DNA of 64,000 bases from Kosakonia radicincitans DSM 16656. GTDB lineage: Bacteria; Pseudomonadota; Gammaproteobacteria; Enterobacterales; Enterobacteriaceae. The notes under the pieces were generated by a model that worked only from the letters and a program-made list of their open reading frames with translations, had not been told where the DNA came from and did no database searches. A program made the translations under genes and the position numbers. Positions 37,556 through 47,100 of the stretch are shown here, one piece after another. The first letter of the stretch is position 1. Each line of letters opens with the position of its first letter. The stretch is taken from NCBI RefSeq assembly GCF_000280495.2, contig NZ_CP018016.1:5146001-5210000 (forward strand), in the 5' to 3' direction.

Positions 37556-38992
37556 ATGTTAAACAACATTCGTATCGAAGAAGATTTGTTGGGTACCAGG
37601 GAAGTGCCAGCGGATGCCTATTATGGCGTGCATACTCTGAGAGCGATTGAAAACTTTTATATCAGCAACAGCAAAATCAGTGACATCCCTGAATTTGTCC
37701 GTGGCATGGTAATGGTAAAAAAAGCGGCTGCCCTGGCGAACAAAGAGCTGCAAACCATTCCTAAAAATATCGCGAACGCTATCGTTGCCGCATGTGATGA
37801 GGTCCTGAACAATGGCAAATGCATGGATCAATTCCCGGTAGACGTTTATCAGGGCGGCGCGGGTACTTCCGTCAACATGAACACCAACGAAGTGCTGGCC
37901 AACATTGGGCTTGAACTGATGGGCCACCAGAAAGGCGACTACCAGTTCCTCAACCCGAACGATCATGTCAACAAATGCCAGTCCACGAACGATGCCTACC
38001 CTACCGGGTTCCGCATCGCGGTGTATGCCTCCATCGTTAAGCTGATTGATGCCATCAAACAACTCGGTGAAGGTTTTGAAAACAAAGCCGTGGAGTTCAA
38101 GGATATCCTGAAAATGGGCCGCACCCAGTTGCAGGACGCGGTGCCGATGACCCTCGGTCAGGAATTCCACGCCTTCAATGTGCTGCTGAATGAAGAGACC
38201 AAAAACCTGCTGCGCACCGCTGAGCTGCTGCTGGAAGTGAACCTCGGCGCTACCGCCATCGGTACTCGCCTCAACACGCCGGACGGCTATCAGCAACTGG
38301 CGGTGCAGAAACTGGCGGAAGTGAGCAACCTGCCGGTCGTGCCGGCGGAAGATCTGATTGAAGCCACCTCCGACTGCGGCGCGTATGTGATGGTACACAG
38401 CTCGCTGAAGCGTCTGGCGGTGAAACTCTCCAAAATTTGTAATGACCTGCGTCTGCTCTCCTCCGGGCCGCGCGCCGGGCTGAATGAAATCAACCTGCCG
38501 GAGTTGCAGGCGGGTTCATCGATCATGCCAGCCAAAGTCAACCCTGTGGTGCCGGAAGTGGTGAATCAGGTGTGCTTTAAAGTGATCGGCAACGATACCA
38601 CTGTCACCATGGCTTCCGAAGCGGGCCAGTTACAGTTGAACGTGATGGAGCCGGTGATTGGCCAGGCCATGTTTGAGTCGATCCATATTCTCACCAATGC
38701 CTGCTACAACCTGCTGGAAAAATGCGTCAACGGCATCACGGCCAACAAAGAAGTGTGTGAAGGTTATGTCTATAACTCCATCGGCATCGTGACCTACCTC
38801 AACCCGTTTATCGGCCATCACAACGGCGATATCGTTGGCAAGATTTGCGCCGAAACGGGCAAAAGCGTACGGGAAGTGGTTTTGGAGCGCGGTCTGCTGA
38901 CTGAGGCAGAACTGGATGATATCTTTTCCGCGCAAAACTTGATGCATCCGGCCTATAAAGCAAAGCGTTATACCGATGAAAGTGAACAATAA
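37556..38992 (+). CDS. aspA: AspA, aspartate ammonia-lyase
   Basis: 478 residues from the ATG at 37556. The fumarase/aspartase signature [11 protein letters not shown] is intact and contains the catalytic serine. It converts aspartate to fumarate and ammonia, feeding fumarate respiration through FrdABCD. Followed by a terminator and then dcuA. Confidence 0.98.
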   Translation: MLNNIRIEEDLLGTREVPADAYYGVHTLRAIENFYISNSKISDIPEFVRGMVMVKKAAALANKELQTIPKNIANAIVAACDEVLNNGKCMDQFPVDVYQGGAGTSVNMNTNEVLANIGLELMGHQKGDYQFLNPNDHVNKCQSTNDAYPTGFRIAVYASIVKLIDAIKQLGEGFENKAVEFKDILKMGRTQLQDAVPMTLGQEFHAFNVLLNEETKNLLRTAELLLEVNLGATAIGTRLNTPDGYQQLAVQKLAEVSNLPVVPAEDLIEATSDCGAYVMVHSSLKRLAVKLSKICNDLRLLSSGPRAGLNEINLPELQAGSSIMPAKVNPVVPEVVNQVCFKVIGNDTTVTMASEAGQLQLNVMEPVIGQAMFESIHILTNACYNLLEKCVNGITANKEVCEGYVYNSIGIVTYLNPFIGHHNGDIVGKICAETGKSVREVVLERGLLTEAELDDIFSAQNLMHPAYKAKRYTDESEQ

Positions 38993-39011
38993 ATTCAGTA
39001 CGTAAATACAT

Positions 39012-39043
39012 AAAAGGCACGTCACTCGCGACGTGCCTTTTTT
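39012..39043 (+). terminator. aspA terminator
   Basis: AAAAGGCACGTC and GACGTGCCTTTT pair around a short loop and are followed by more T. It may be leaky so that dcuA is partly co-transcribed. Confidence 0.8.
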
Positions 39044-39104
39044 CTTATGGATAGTAACTAAAATATAACGATTTAATATCACTTAGTTAAACAAGGAAGC
39101 CACT

Positions 39105-40406
39105 ATGTTTACAGCAGAGCTTGTCCTCGTCTTATTAGCCATCTACCTGGGCGCCCGGCTTGGCGGTATCGGCATTGGGTTTGCGGGTGGCCTTGGCGTT
39201 CTTGTCCTGACCTTGTTCTTTCAAATCCCGCCTGGCGCCATTCCCTTTGACGTCATCGAAATCATCATGGCCGTTATTGCCGCTATCGCCGCGATGCAGG
39301 TGGCGGGCGGCATGGATTATCTGGTGAGCCTGGCTGAACGCATGCTGCGTAGCCACCCGAAATACATCACCTTTCTTGCGCCGCTGGTCACATGGTTTAT
39401 GACGATCCTTGCCGGAACCGGGCACACCGCATTCTCGACGCTGCCGGTGATTACCGAAGTGGCGAAAGAGCAAGGTATTCGCCCGTCGCGTCCGCTGTCG
39501 ATTGCCGTGGTCGCCTCACAAATCGCCATTACTGCCTCGCCTATTTCTGCCGCCGTGGTCTTTTTTGCCGGTATCCTTGAACCGCTGGGTGTCAGTTACC
39601 TGACGCTGCTGGCGATCTGTATTCCTGTCACGCTGATTGCCGTGATGATCACCGCCGTGGTGTGTAACTTCCTCGGCTGCGAGCTGAAAGACGATCCGGT
39701 GTACCAGGAGCGTCTGGCGAAAGGTGAAGTGAAGCTGCGCGGCAGCCAGGTATTTGAACTGAAACCCCACGCTAAACGCTCGGTGCTGCTGTTCCTGATT
39801 GGCATTGTGGCGGTGATGCTGTACGCCACTGCAATCAGCCCAACCGTAGGGCTGATTGCCCACCCGGTACTGCCGCGTAACGAAGCAATTGTGGTGTTTA
39901 TGCTGACCATCGCCACGCTGATTTGCCTGACCTGCAAAATCGACACCGGCGAAGTGCTGAACGCCAGTACGTTTAAATCGGGCATGAGCGCCTGTATCTG
40001 CGTACTGGGCGTCGCCTGGCTGGGTGATACATTTGTGAAGCACCATATTGAAGATATTCAGGTAGTGGCCGGTGACTTATTGCATAACTATCCATGGCTG
40101 CTGGCCGTGGTACTGTTTTTCGCCGCGACACTGCTCTACTCGCAGGCGGCAACTACCAAAGCGCTAATGCCTGCCGCGCTGCTGCTGGGCGTTTCGCCGC
40201 TGACCGCCGTTGCATCGTTTGCGGCGGTTTCCGCGCTGTTTGTGCTGCCCACTTACCCCACGCTGCTGGCGGCGGTTGAGATGGACGATACCGGTTCAAC
40301 GCGCATCGGCAGGTTCGTGTTTAACCACCCGTTCCTCATCCCGGGCGTGATCGCCATTGCCCTGTGCGTCATTCTGGGCTTCATCTTTGGCGGTATTCTG
40401 TTGTAA
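39105..40406 (+). CDS. dcuA: DcuA, anaerobic C4-dicarboxylate transporter
   Basis: 433 residues, about ten membrane helices, Dcu family. It exchanges aspartate, fumarate, malate and succinate across the inner membrane and so partners AspA and Frd. A good ribosome site (AAGGAAG) precedes the ATG. Confidence 0.97.
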   Translation: MFTAELVLVLLAIYLGARLGGIGIGFAGGLGVLVLTLFFQIPPGAIPFDVIEIIMAVIAAIAAMQVAGGMDYLVSLAERMLRSHPKYITFLAPLVTWFMTILAGTGHTAFSTLPVITEVAKEQGIRPSRPLSIAVVASQIAITASPISAAVVFFAGILEPLGVSYLTLLAICIPVTLIAVMITAVVCNFLGCELKDDPVYQERLAKGEVKLRGSQVFELKPHAKRSVLLFLIGIVAVMLYATAISPTVGLIAHPVLPRNEAIVVFMLTIATLICLTCKIDTGEVLNASTFKSGMSACICVLGVAWLGDTFVKHHIEDIQVVAGDLLHNYPWLLAVVLFFAATLLYSQAATTKALMPAALLLGVSPLTAVASFAAVSALFVLPTYPTLLAAVEMDDTGSTRIGRFVFNHPFLIPGVIAIALCVILGFIFGGILL

Positions 40407-40417
40407 AAGTCCTTAAA

Positions 40418-40446
40418 ATCGGGCCGCGCGGCGGCCCGATCCTTTT
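40418..40446 (+). terminator. dcuA terminator
   Basis: ATCGGGCCGC and GCGGCCCGAT form a 10-bp stem with a 3-nt loop, followed by CCTTTTCC. Confidence 0.75.
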
Positions 40447-40491
40447 CCTTCGCGTGGTATAGTCGATACTTTCGCTGCTACGAGGTTGACG

Positions 40492-40815
40492 ATGAACACG
40501 CCTGATGCCGTTGTTGTACTCTGCACTGCCCCGGATGAAGCCACTGCCCAGGATCTGGCCGCCAAAGTGTTGGCCGATAAGCTTGCCGCCTGTGTCACTA
40601 TTCTGCCGGGAGCAACGTCGCTCTATTACTGGGAAGGTAAACTGGAGCAGGAGTACGAAGTTCAGCTACTGCTGAAAACTGACGTCGCGCATCTGGAAGA
40701 TCTTTTCGCCTGCATTAAATCGCACCATCCGTACCAGACCCCGGAACTACTGGCTTTGCCCGTTACCCACGGAGATTACGATTACCTCTCATGGCTCAAC
40801 GCATCCTTACGCTGA
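40492..40815 (+). CDS. cutA: CutA, divalent-cation tolerance protein
   Basis: 107 residues. ATG at 40492 is preferred over the in-frame TTG at 40486 because ACGAGG is better spaced. The family motifs [22 protein letters not shown] and HPYQTPELL are present. It forms trimers that bind copper. It overlaps dsbD by 25 bases, so the two are coupled. Confidence 0.95.
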   Translation: MNTPDAVVVLCTAPDEATAQDLAAKVLADKLAACVTILPGATSLYYWEGKLEQEYEVQLLLKTDVAHLEDLFACIKSHHPYQTPELLALPVTHGDYDYLSWLNASLR

Positions 40816-42494
40816 TCCTGCTGCTGTGCAGCACATCCGCCTTTGCCGGATTATTCGACGCGCCTGGTCGCTCCAGTTTTGTCCCTGCCGATCAAGCGTT
40901 TGTTTTTGATTTTCAGCAACATCAGCACGACCTTACGCTCAACTGGCAGGTGAAAGAGGGTTACTACCTTTACCGCCAGCAAATTCGCGTCACCCCGAAT
41001 CAGGCCCATATTGGCACGCTGGCGTTGCCTGACGGGGAGATGCATGAAGATGAGTTCTACGGCAAAACCGAGATCTACCGCCAGCAACTCACGCTACCGC
41101 TTGAAGTGACGCAGGCGACAAAAGGCGCGACGCTGACGGTAACTTATCAGGGCTGCGCCGACGCCGGGTTCTGCTATCCGCCGGAAACCAAAGTCGTGCC
41201 GTTGATGGAGGTTGCCGCCACGCAATCCACTGCGCCAGCGCCCGCCGAAAAGCCGGTTACCGCAAACGACACGCCTGCAGCCTCACTGCCTTTTTCCGCA
41301 CTCTGGGCGCTGCTTATCGGTATTGGCATCGCGTTTACCCCTTGTGTACTGCCAATGTATCCGCTGATTTCCGGCATTGTTTTGGGCGGCAAACAGCGCC
41401 TGTCTACCACACGCGCGTTGCTTCTGGCGTTTATCTATGTACAGGGAATGGCGCTAACCTACACCGCGCTGGGGCTGGTTGTCGCCGCTGCCGGGTTATC
41501 GTTTCAGGCGGCATTACAACATCCTTACGTGCTGATTGGGCTCTCCGTGCTCTTTAGCCTGTTGGCGCTGTCGATGTTCGGCCTGTTTACCCTGCAACTG
41601 CCGTCCGCACTGCAAACCCGTTTAATGCTGTGGAGTAACCGCCAGCAGGGCGGCTCACCTGGCGGCGTGTTCGCCATGGGCGCAATCGCCGGGCTGATTT
41701 GTTCGCCCTGCACCACCGCGCCACTGAGCGCCATTCTGCTCTATATCGCCCAGAGCGGTAATCTGTGGCTCGGTGGCGGCACCCTTTATCTGTATGCACT
41801 GGGCATGGGTTTACCCCTGATCCTGGTCACGGTGTTCGGCAACCGGTTGCTGCCGAAAAGCGGGCCGTGGATGGAGCAGGTCAAAATCGCCTTTGGTTTT
41901 GTTATCCTCGCCCTGCCCGTCTTCCTGCTGGAGCGCGTGCTGGGCGATACATGGGGATTGCGGCTCTGGTCGCTGCTGGGTCTGGCGTTTTTTGCCTGGG
42001 CGTTCATTTCCAGCCTCAACGTGACGCGCCCGGTAATACGTGTCGTGCAAATTGCCCTGCTCGGCGCTGCGCTGGTGTGTGCTCGTCCATTGCAGGACTG
42101 GGCGTTTGGCGCGCCCGCCGTACAGACGCACTCGCCGCTGGCGTTTACCCCGATCCAGACCGTTGATGATCTGAACAAGGCGCTGGCGCAGGCAAAAGGT
42201 CGGCCGGTAATGCTGGATCTTTATGCGGATTGGTGCGTAGCCTGTAAAGAGTTCGAGAAGTACACCTTCAGTGACCCGCAAGTGCAGGCGGCGCTGAGAG
42301 AGAGCGTGTTATTGCAGGCCAACGTGACGGCGAACAACGCGCAGGATGCCGCGCTGCTGCGCCAGTTGAATGTGCTTGGTCTGCCGACGATCCTCTTTTT
42401 CGACGCGCAAGGCGCAGAGCAGCCCGCCGACCGGGTGACCGGTTTTATGGATGCGGCAACCTTTGCCGCGCATTTGCGCAATCGCACCCCATAA
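40791..42494 (+). CDS. dsbD: DsbD, thiol:disulfide interchange protein
   Basis: 567 residues. Signal peptide, an N-terminal periplasmic domain with the Cys pair in [14 protein letters not shown], eight membrane helices with one Cys each in TPCVLPMYP and SPCTTAPLS, and a C-terminal thioredoxin domain with WCVACKE. It moves electrons from cytoplasmic thioredoxin to DsbC and DsbG. Confidence 0.98.
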   Translation: MAQRILTLILLLCSTSAFAGLFDAPGRSSFVPADQAFVFDFQQHQHDLTLNWQVKEGYYLYRQQIRVTPNQAHIGTLALPDGEMHEDEFYGKTEIYRQQLTLPLEVTQATKGATLTVTYQGCADAGFCYPPETKVVPLMEVAATQSTAPAPAEKPVTANDTPAASLPFSALWALLIGIGIAFTPCVLPMYPLISGIVLGGKQRLSTTRALLLAFIYVQGMALTYTALGLVVAAAGLSFQAALQHPYVLIGLSVLFSLLALSMFGLFTLQLPSALQTRLMLWSNRQQGGSPGGVFAMGAIAGLICSPCTTAPLSAILLYIAQSGNLWLGGGTLYLYALGMGLPLILVTVFGNRLLPKSGPWMEQVKIAFGFVILALPVFLLERVLGDTWGLRLWSLLGLAFFAWAFISSLNVTRPVIRVVQIALLGAALVCARPLQDWAFGAPAVQTHSPLAFTPIQTVDDLNKALAQAKGRPVMLDLYADWCVACKEFEKYTFSDPQVQAALRESVLLQANVTANNAQDAALLRQLNVLGLPTILFFDAQGAEQPADRVTGFMDAATFAAHLRNRTP

Positions 42495-42540
42495 ACAACA
42501 CTGTTTGGGGAGCTCGCTTCAGATAACGGAGGAGAACACC

Positions 42541-43116
42541 GTGCAACGCGAAGACGTTTTGAGCCAGACTTTGCAATTACTTGAGCTAAAAGGGATTGCC
42601 GAAACCACTCTTGAGATGGTTGCCGATCGCATCGGCTATCCCCTCAATGAGCTGCGCCGTTTCTGGCCGGATAAAGAAGCCCTGCTCTATGATGCGCTGC
42701 GTTATCTGAGCCAGCAGATTGATGCCTGGCGCAGACAGCTGTTGCTGGATGAGACGCTGACTCATGAGCAGAAGCTGCTGGCGCGCTACGGCGCGTTGAC
42801 TGAATGCGTCAGCAACAACCGCTATCCCGGCTGTTTGTTTATCGCCGCATGTACTTTCTTTCCCGACCCCGGGCACCCAATTCATCAACTGGCGGATCAG
42901 CAAAAGCGCGATGCTTACGACTTTACGCACCAGGTGCTGACGCAGCTGGAAGTTGACGATCCGGCGATGGTGGCGAAGCAGATGGAGCTGGTGCTGGAAG
43001 GGTGTCTGAGCCGGATGCTGGTTAAACGCAGCCAGGCCGATGTCGATACGGCGCAACGGCTGGCAGAAGATATTCTGCGTTTCGCCTGCTGCCGCCAGGG
43101 CGGCGCGTTAACCTGA
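42541..43116 (+). CDS. yjdC: YjdC, TetR-family regulator
   Basis: 191 residues from a GTG at 42541 with GGAGGA upstream. N-terminal TetR helix-turn-helix ([28 protein letters not shown]). It follows dsbD as in E. coli. Effector and targets are not evident. Confidence 0.93.
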   Translation: MQREDVLSQTLQLLELKGIAETTLEMVADRIGYPLNELRRFWPDKEALLYDALRYLSQQIDAWRRQLLLDETLTHEQKLLARYGALTECVSNNRYPGCLFIAACTFFPDPGHPIHQLADQQKRDAYDFTHQVLTQLEVDDPAMVAKQMELVLEGCLSRMLVKRSQADVDTAQRLAEDILRFACCRQGGALT

Positions 43117-43182
43117 TTTCGCTGCGCAATCGCGCTGATTGCCGCAAACTTGAGCAACTGGATAGCATTTTTAGAAATAAGG

Positions 43183-43211
43183 TTGACGCCTTAAGACGAT
43201 TAGGGTTTAAT
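43183..43211 (+). promoter_or_regulatory. tRNA-Phe promoter
   Basis: TTGACG, 17-base spacer, TTTAAT, then a GC-rich discriminator GCGCCCC, with the tRNA starting 10 bases later. Confidence 0.8.
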
Positions 43212-43221
43212 GCGCCCCGTT

Positions 43222-43297
43222 GCCCGGATAGCTCAGTCGGTAGAGCAGGGGATTGAAAATCCCCGTGTCCTTGGTTCGATTCCGAGTCCGGGCACCA
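43222..43297 (+). tRNA. pheU: tRNA-Phe(GAA), island integration site
   Basis: 76 nt with encoded CCA: GCCCGGATAGCTCAGTCGG at the 5' end and anticodon GAA in GATTGAAAATC. An integrase gene pointing toward it lies 283 bases downstream, so the 3' half is the attachment site. The island used this gene without destroying it. tRNA-Phe is also the SPI-7 integration site in Salmonella Typhi. Confidence 0.97.
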
Positions 43298-43413
43298 CTT
43301 CTTCAGAGCCTGTTCGTTAAGAGATGAGATGCTTAACGGGCAAGACAATGTCCCTGACCGTCATCATGCAGGATGAGGCTGTTCGTTCTGCATCTGAGGG
43401 TTTAGGGATTAAG

Positions 43414-43446
43414 AATCCGGATGATGTTTGGCGCATCATCCGGATT
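43414..43446. terminator. 13-bp perfect inverted repeat between tRNA-Phe and integrase
   Basis: AATCCGGATGATG and CATCATCCGGATT around a 7-nt loop. It lies in a 282-base gap with no convincing gene and could terminate tRNA or integrase transcripts. Confidence 0.5.
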
Positions 43447-43579
43447 TCTCACATCCCAACAATTTCAGTTACAGGTATTTACCTTCTCATCGCTGCTCTG
43501 TCAACGATCTGTAAAGGAAAACCCGCGATTTTTTCCCGTTTAGATATCAAATCCTTATGAATTTGACTTAGGATTACTC

Positions 43580-44545
43580 CTAAGCTGCATATGCGGCTTC
43601 AAGATTTCGCCTCAGGTTATCCATGTTTGCTTCCACATATTCCAGGGTCACCGCTACGCTGGAATGTCCGAGCAGCATCTGGACATCATTCAGGCTTCTC
43701 TCCGGGCGTTTCATCAGGTCTGTGGCTATCGTATGCCTGAACCGGTGCGGGCTGATATCACACTGACACTCCCTGGACAGTCTTCTGAAGAAAGCCCTCA
43801 TCGGTAGGTGATCCATGTTTTTAGCCCGAATAATTCTTTTCTTTTTGGGTGTAAACCGGTTGATATTGAATAACTGCTCCCCTTTTTTGGCTCCCTTCTG
43901 TACAGACATAAGATACAGTTGCTCAAGACGCGGTCTCAGCCGCGCTGTGATCGGCACGCGATGCTCCCGGTGGTTTTTAGAACCTTCAGCCTGTAATTCA
44001 ATGATGCCCAGTTTCAGGTCCACATCACAAAGTCGTATATGCAGCAGCTGATTCTGGCGCATACCGGTGAACTTCAGTGTCTCAATGACCGTCATCCAGA
44101 ACCAGGCGGGTTCAAGGGCATTTGGCCGCGGATCGTGAACGCCCATCTGCTCCAGCTCAATTTTCCTTTCCATGATTAAATCAATTTTCTTCATCTGCTC
44201 CCCGGATAGTGTTTTTTTTCGTTTAATATCGGGTTTAACAATCACCTGGTTAAAAGGATTCTCTCTGGCTGAAATAAGTTTATTCGTGATGGCATGATTA
44301 AATACTGCCCGCATGTGGGCAACCTTGTTATTCCATGTCCGCTTACTGGACATCTGTTCATTCAGAACATACCGTCTCCATTTCAGAACATCCATTCGCG
44401 TCACATTTTCCGGAAGAATATCTTCTCCGTTAAATTCAAGGAAAGTTCTCACCACCTTTCGGTAACTCCATTCTGTTGCACGACGAAGAACTTTATTAAA
44501 AAAATAGTCATCGAGAATTTTTTCAAACGTCACAATGTCTGCCAT
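43580..44545 (-). CDS. int: Tyrosine-type site-specific integrase of the island
   Basis: 321 residues. An N-terminal SAM-like core-binding domain (about 5-95) precedes the catalytic domain with the expected residues: Arg in KFTGMRQNQLLHI, HRFRHTIA (H and R), LLGHSSVAVTLEYV (H and the Tyr nucleophile). It should catalyse integration and excision at tRNA-Phe. Its stop codon faces the tRNA. Complete and apparently functional. Confidence 0.95.
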   Translation of the reverse strand: MADIVTFEKILDDYFFNKVLRRATEWSYRKVVRTFLEFNGEDILPENVTRMDVLKWRRYVLNEQMSSKRTWNNKVAHMRAVFNHAITNKLISARENPFNQVIVKPDIKRKKTLSGEQMKKIDLIMERKIELEQMGVHDPRPNALEPAWFWMTVIETLKFTGMRQNQLLHIRLCDVDLKLGIIELQAEGSKNHREHRVPITARLRPRLEQLYLMSVQKGAKKGEQLFNINRFTPKKKRIIRAKNMDHLPMRAFFRRLSRECQCDISPHRFRHTIATDLMKRPERSLNDVQMLLGHSSVAVTLEYVEANMDNLRRNLEAAYAA

Positions 44546-44579
44546 AATGACCTCGTAATATTAACTTAACCTCAGCAAA

Positions 44580-46157
44580 TTATTTCTTCGCTGAAAGCCA
44601 TATACTGTCCGTGGGACAGCTCCCTTTTTTAAAAATAATGTCAGCTTTAATCATGTAGCCTGACACTTTGGTAAAACGACCGCTTTTATCCGGCGTGTCG
44701 TATTGATGGTAATGGAATAACCCCTTACCATTTCGTGAATGGTGTACGTTCAGCGCCTCAAAACTTTTCTGCAGCCTGTCCTTGTCGGTAACACCCCCTT
44801 CCGCTGTAGAGGTGTGACGGTAAAAACAGGCCGGTGACACCATGAATACAAACTGCGCCAGAACGTGCAGAATGCTGCCCTTTTCATTGACGCTGAGCGT
44901 GCCGTCCTCAACGCTGTCCCTGACCCACTCCAGAAATAACGCGCCGGCCTGCTCTTCCTTGTCCATCCCCTCCTCATGCGAAGTGAGTGTGCCGGGCGGA
45001 AGCACCGTGGTCGGAGGGCTATCAGCACTACCCGCAGGTACATTTTCGGTTACCACAGAGCTTCTCCCTTCTGCCATCAGATCCAGCAATGACAGCAGGT
45101 TCTCCGTGGATACCTGCGCCCCACCTTCCTCATCCCTGCTGATATCATTTTCTGCTGAAAGCAGCGGTTCATCTGTTGAAAGTGCTGATTCCAGTACCAG
45201 TGCTGAAGGGACAGTATTAACGGACGTTTTCTCTCCGTCCTGACTGAAACTGTAGGTCATATCTCCGGTTTTAATTGGCACTGAAACATCCGGAGAATTA
45301 TCGTTACTGGACAATGGGATAGAATCAGTCTCATATAATTTAGGGAAGGTATGACCAGTGACAGGCACAACTGTCACAAGGGAGACCGGGTCTGGTGGCT
45401 GCCCGGACATAACGGCCGTATCAGAGAGACCGCAGCTGCGCAGCGCATCGTTCACAATGCTGTTCAGAATCCCGGCCTCCGCGCGACGTCCGGAAAGAAA
45501 CAGCAGCAGCGTATCGGACAGCACAGGCCAGCGCTGAAGCCACAGCAGAGCGGCCTCAGGCAGGAGCCTGAACGCCACATATACACTGCCCATCGCACCC
45601 GAAGGTTCGCTGGCCGGCCTGACCCGCCACGGTTCTCCGGGCACACTCAGCCCCGGATACCAGACACGTCCGCTTTTCAGCGCCCCCTCCACCTGCATCA
45701 GCCAGGGCAGGTGATGGAACAGCCCGGCCCAGTACGCTGCACAGACCCAGCCTGGCGTCTGCTCTGCCTGTTCTTCAGGCGTGGCGCCCGGTGGCAGCAT
45801 CATGCCGCGTACCAGCCTCACCGCCCGCGCGGCCACGTTCAGGCTGAGTTCATTAAACCCTCCCGGCCCGGAGAACGGACCGGACCAGGCCCCCGGACAG
45901 GCCTGCACCCGTCCCGCCATCTCCTCCAGTGGCCTGAGCCACCAGGCTTCCGTGACCTGCTGCGACAGCGGGCTGTTTTCTGCCAGTACCCGGACAAGGC
46001 GACGGTATTCGTCCGCCTGCAGCAGCACCCTGCCCGTCCGGGCAGGGCGCCAGCCATCATCAGCAACAGTCCGGGGTGGCGTGGCACCCGCCGGTGGCCT
46101 CTCTCCGGGCCGTTTTTCCTCTCTGTCCCTGCCTGTTAACCAGTTAAGTCCACGCAC
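44580..46157 (-). CDS. TraI_2-type (MobH-family) conjugation protein
   Basis: 525 residues from the GTG at 46157, which has GGAGG five bases upstream; a GTG at 46163 is also in frame but overlaps that site. The N-terminal TraI_2 domain is visible (LLQADEYRRLVRVLAENSPLS, GPFSGPGGFNELSLNVAARAV). A Ser/Thr/Glu-rich linker (about 265-410) leads to the C-terminal winged-helix part (FLEWVRDSVEDGTLSVNEKG). The place where relatives have an HD metal site reads LFHHLPWLMQVE, so catalysis is doubtful. Confidence 0.85.
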   Translation of the reverse strand: MRGLNWLTGRDREEKRPGERPPAGATPPRTVADDGWRPARTGRVLLQADEYRRLVRVLAENSPLSQQVTEAWWLRPLEEMAGRVQACPGAWSGPFSGPGGFNELSLNVAARAVRLVRGMMLPPGATPEEQAEQTPGWVCAAYWAGLFHHLPWLMQVEGALKSGRVWYPGLSVPGEPWRVRPASEPSGAMGSVYVAFRLLPEAALLWLQRWPVLSDTLLLFLSGRRAEAGILNSIVNDALRSCGLSDTAVMSGQPPDPVSLVTVVPVTGHTFPKLYETDSIPLSSNDNSPDVSVPIKTGDMTYSFSQDGEKTSVNTVPSALVLESALSTDEPLLSAENDISRDEEGGAQVSTENLLSLLDLMAEGRSSVVTENVPAGSADSPPTTVLPPGTLTSHEEGMDKEEQAGALFLEWVRDSVEDGTLSVNEKGSILHVLAQFVFMVSPACFYRHTSTAEGGVTDKDRLQKSFEALNVHHSRNGKGLFHYHQYDTPDKSGRFTKVSGYMIKADIIFKKGSCPTDSIWLSAKK

Positions 46158-46363
46158 CGTCACCTCCGCCGGAATATGCCTGCTGAAAATGACGCTACGC
46201 TAAAAGTCCCCCTGATAATTGCAACCGGAAACCCTTAAGCGCCCCTGACAGAAATCCTGCTTGTGAAAATATTCAGAAGTGGTTTCAGATTTTCAGGATG
46301 CCGTGGTGACACCGGGGTGCTCTCCTGCATGCCTCTGTTTACACCGGTTTCGTGAGTTTTCGC

Positions 46364-46924
46364 ATGCAGCAATCCCTCGTTTTCTCCTTTTTTATGCTCT
46401 GGATAGCCCTGTCCGGGACGATGAGCCTGAGTTTTATCCCCGACGGCACCAGTACCGGTTTTTATCTGATCTGGGGGGTGCTGTCCGGCCTCCCCTTCCT
46501 GCTTCGCCCCTTCGCATGGGCAGAGCGGCAGTTCAGGCCGGCGATGACGATTACCCGCCATCGTCGCAGACGGGCATGGGTGCATCTTGCCCCCTGGCAG
46601 CCCACCACAGACCTGACGCCGGCGCGTGTCCGTCTGTTCTGGCAGAGTGTGAACACGTCAACCCGCCAGGCACTGGAAAAAAATCGAACCGTTATCATCT
46701 CCTCGCACCTTCTGACCGGCTCCCGTGCCCGCCGGGTGCTGGCCTGTATCGGGGAAAGTGGACTCACCGTCCACAGACGGACTTACCGCATCCCCTTCAC
46801 ACCGGCAAAGAGAGCACTGATGCAACTGGAAATCCTTTTCCGGCAGTGGCGCTGGCGCACGGACTTCCGCAGGGACTGGCCCGTGCTGGTCCTCCGGCGA
46901 AAATCTTTAAACACAGAAAAATAA
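46364..46924 (+). CDS. Unknown protein with two N-terminal membrane helices
   Basis: About 186 residues (a GTG at 46352 would add four). Helices at about 5-24 and 34-50 are followed by a basic cytoplasmic part with HRRRRAWVHLAPW and repeated Arg. Not recognised. Its place next to the TraI-type gene suggests a conjugation or mobilisation accessory, which is inference. No strong ribosome site is seen for either start. Confidence 0.55.
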   Translation: MQQSLVFSFFMLWIALSGTMSLSFIPDGTSTGFYLIWGVLSGLPFLLRPFAWAERQFRPAMTITRHRRRRAWVHLAPWQPTTDLTPARVRLFWQSVNTSTRQALEKNRTVIISSHLLTGSRARRVLACIGESGLTVHRRTYRIPFTPAKRALMQLEILFRQWRWRTDFRRDWPVLVLRRKSLNTEK

Positions 46925-46962
46925 TTTCCCCTGTCAACGGTTTGCGCGTCGTTTCACACTGG

Positions 46963-47047
46963 ATACATGGATGTATTCGATCTGAACGATCGATTTTCTC
47001 CGTTATACATCCGCGAACCTGCGGCGTAACGTATCCACAGTGGATAC
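46963..47047 (+). promoter_or_regulatory. Palindrome cluster upstream of the RHH/HTH gene
   Basis: Two palindromes share the word GGATAC/GTATCC: ATACAT-GG-ATGTAT at 46963-46976, and GTATCCAC-A-GTGGATAC at 47031-47047 (perfect 8-bp arms). They flank the likely promoter of the gene starting at 47101 and look like operators. Confidence 0.55.
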
Positions 47048-47100
47048 AAAAATTAAATACTTAATTCAAATTACTGACTTAGCCAACACCAGGGCCTTTT

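Noticed and set aside
43324..43560. 78-codon plus-strand frame between tRNA-Phe and the integrase
   Set aside because: It crosses the 13-bp inverted repeat, has no ribosome site and no known motif.
45351..46139. 262-codon plus-strand frame opposite the TraI-type gene
   Set aside because: High-GC shadow; the opposite strand has conserved TraI_2 segments.
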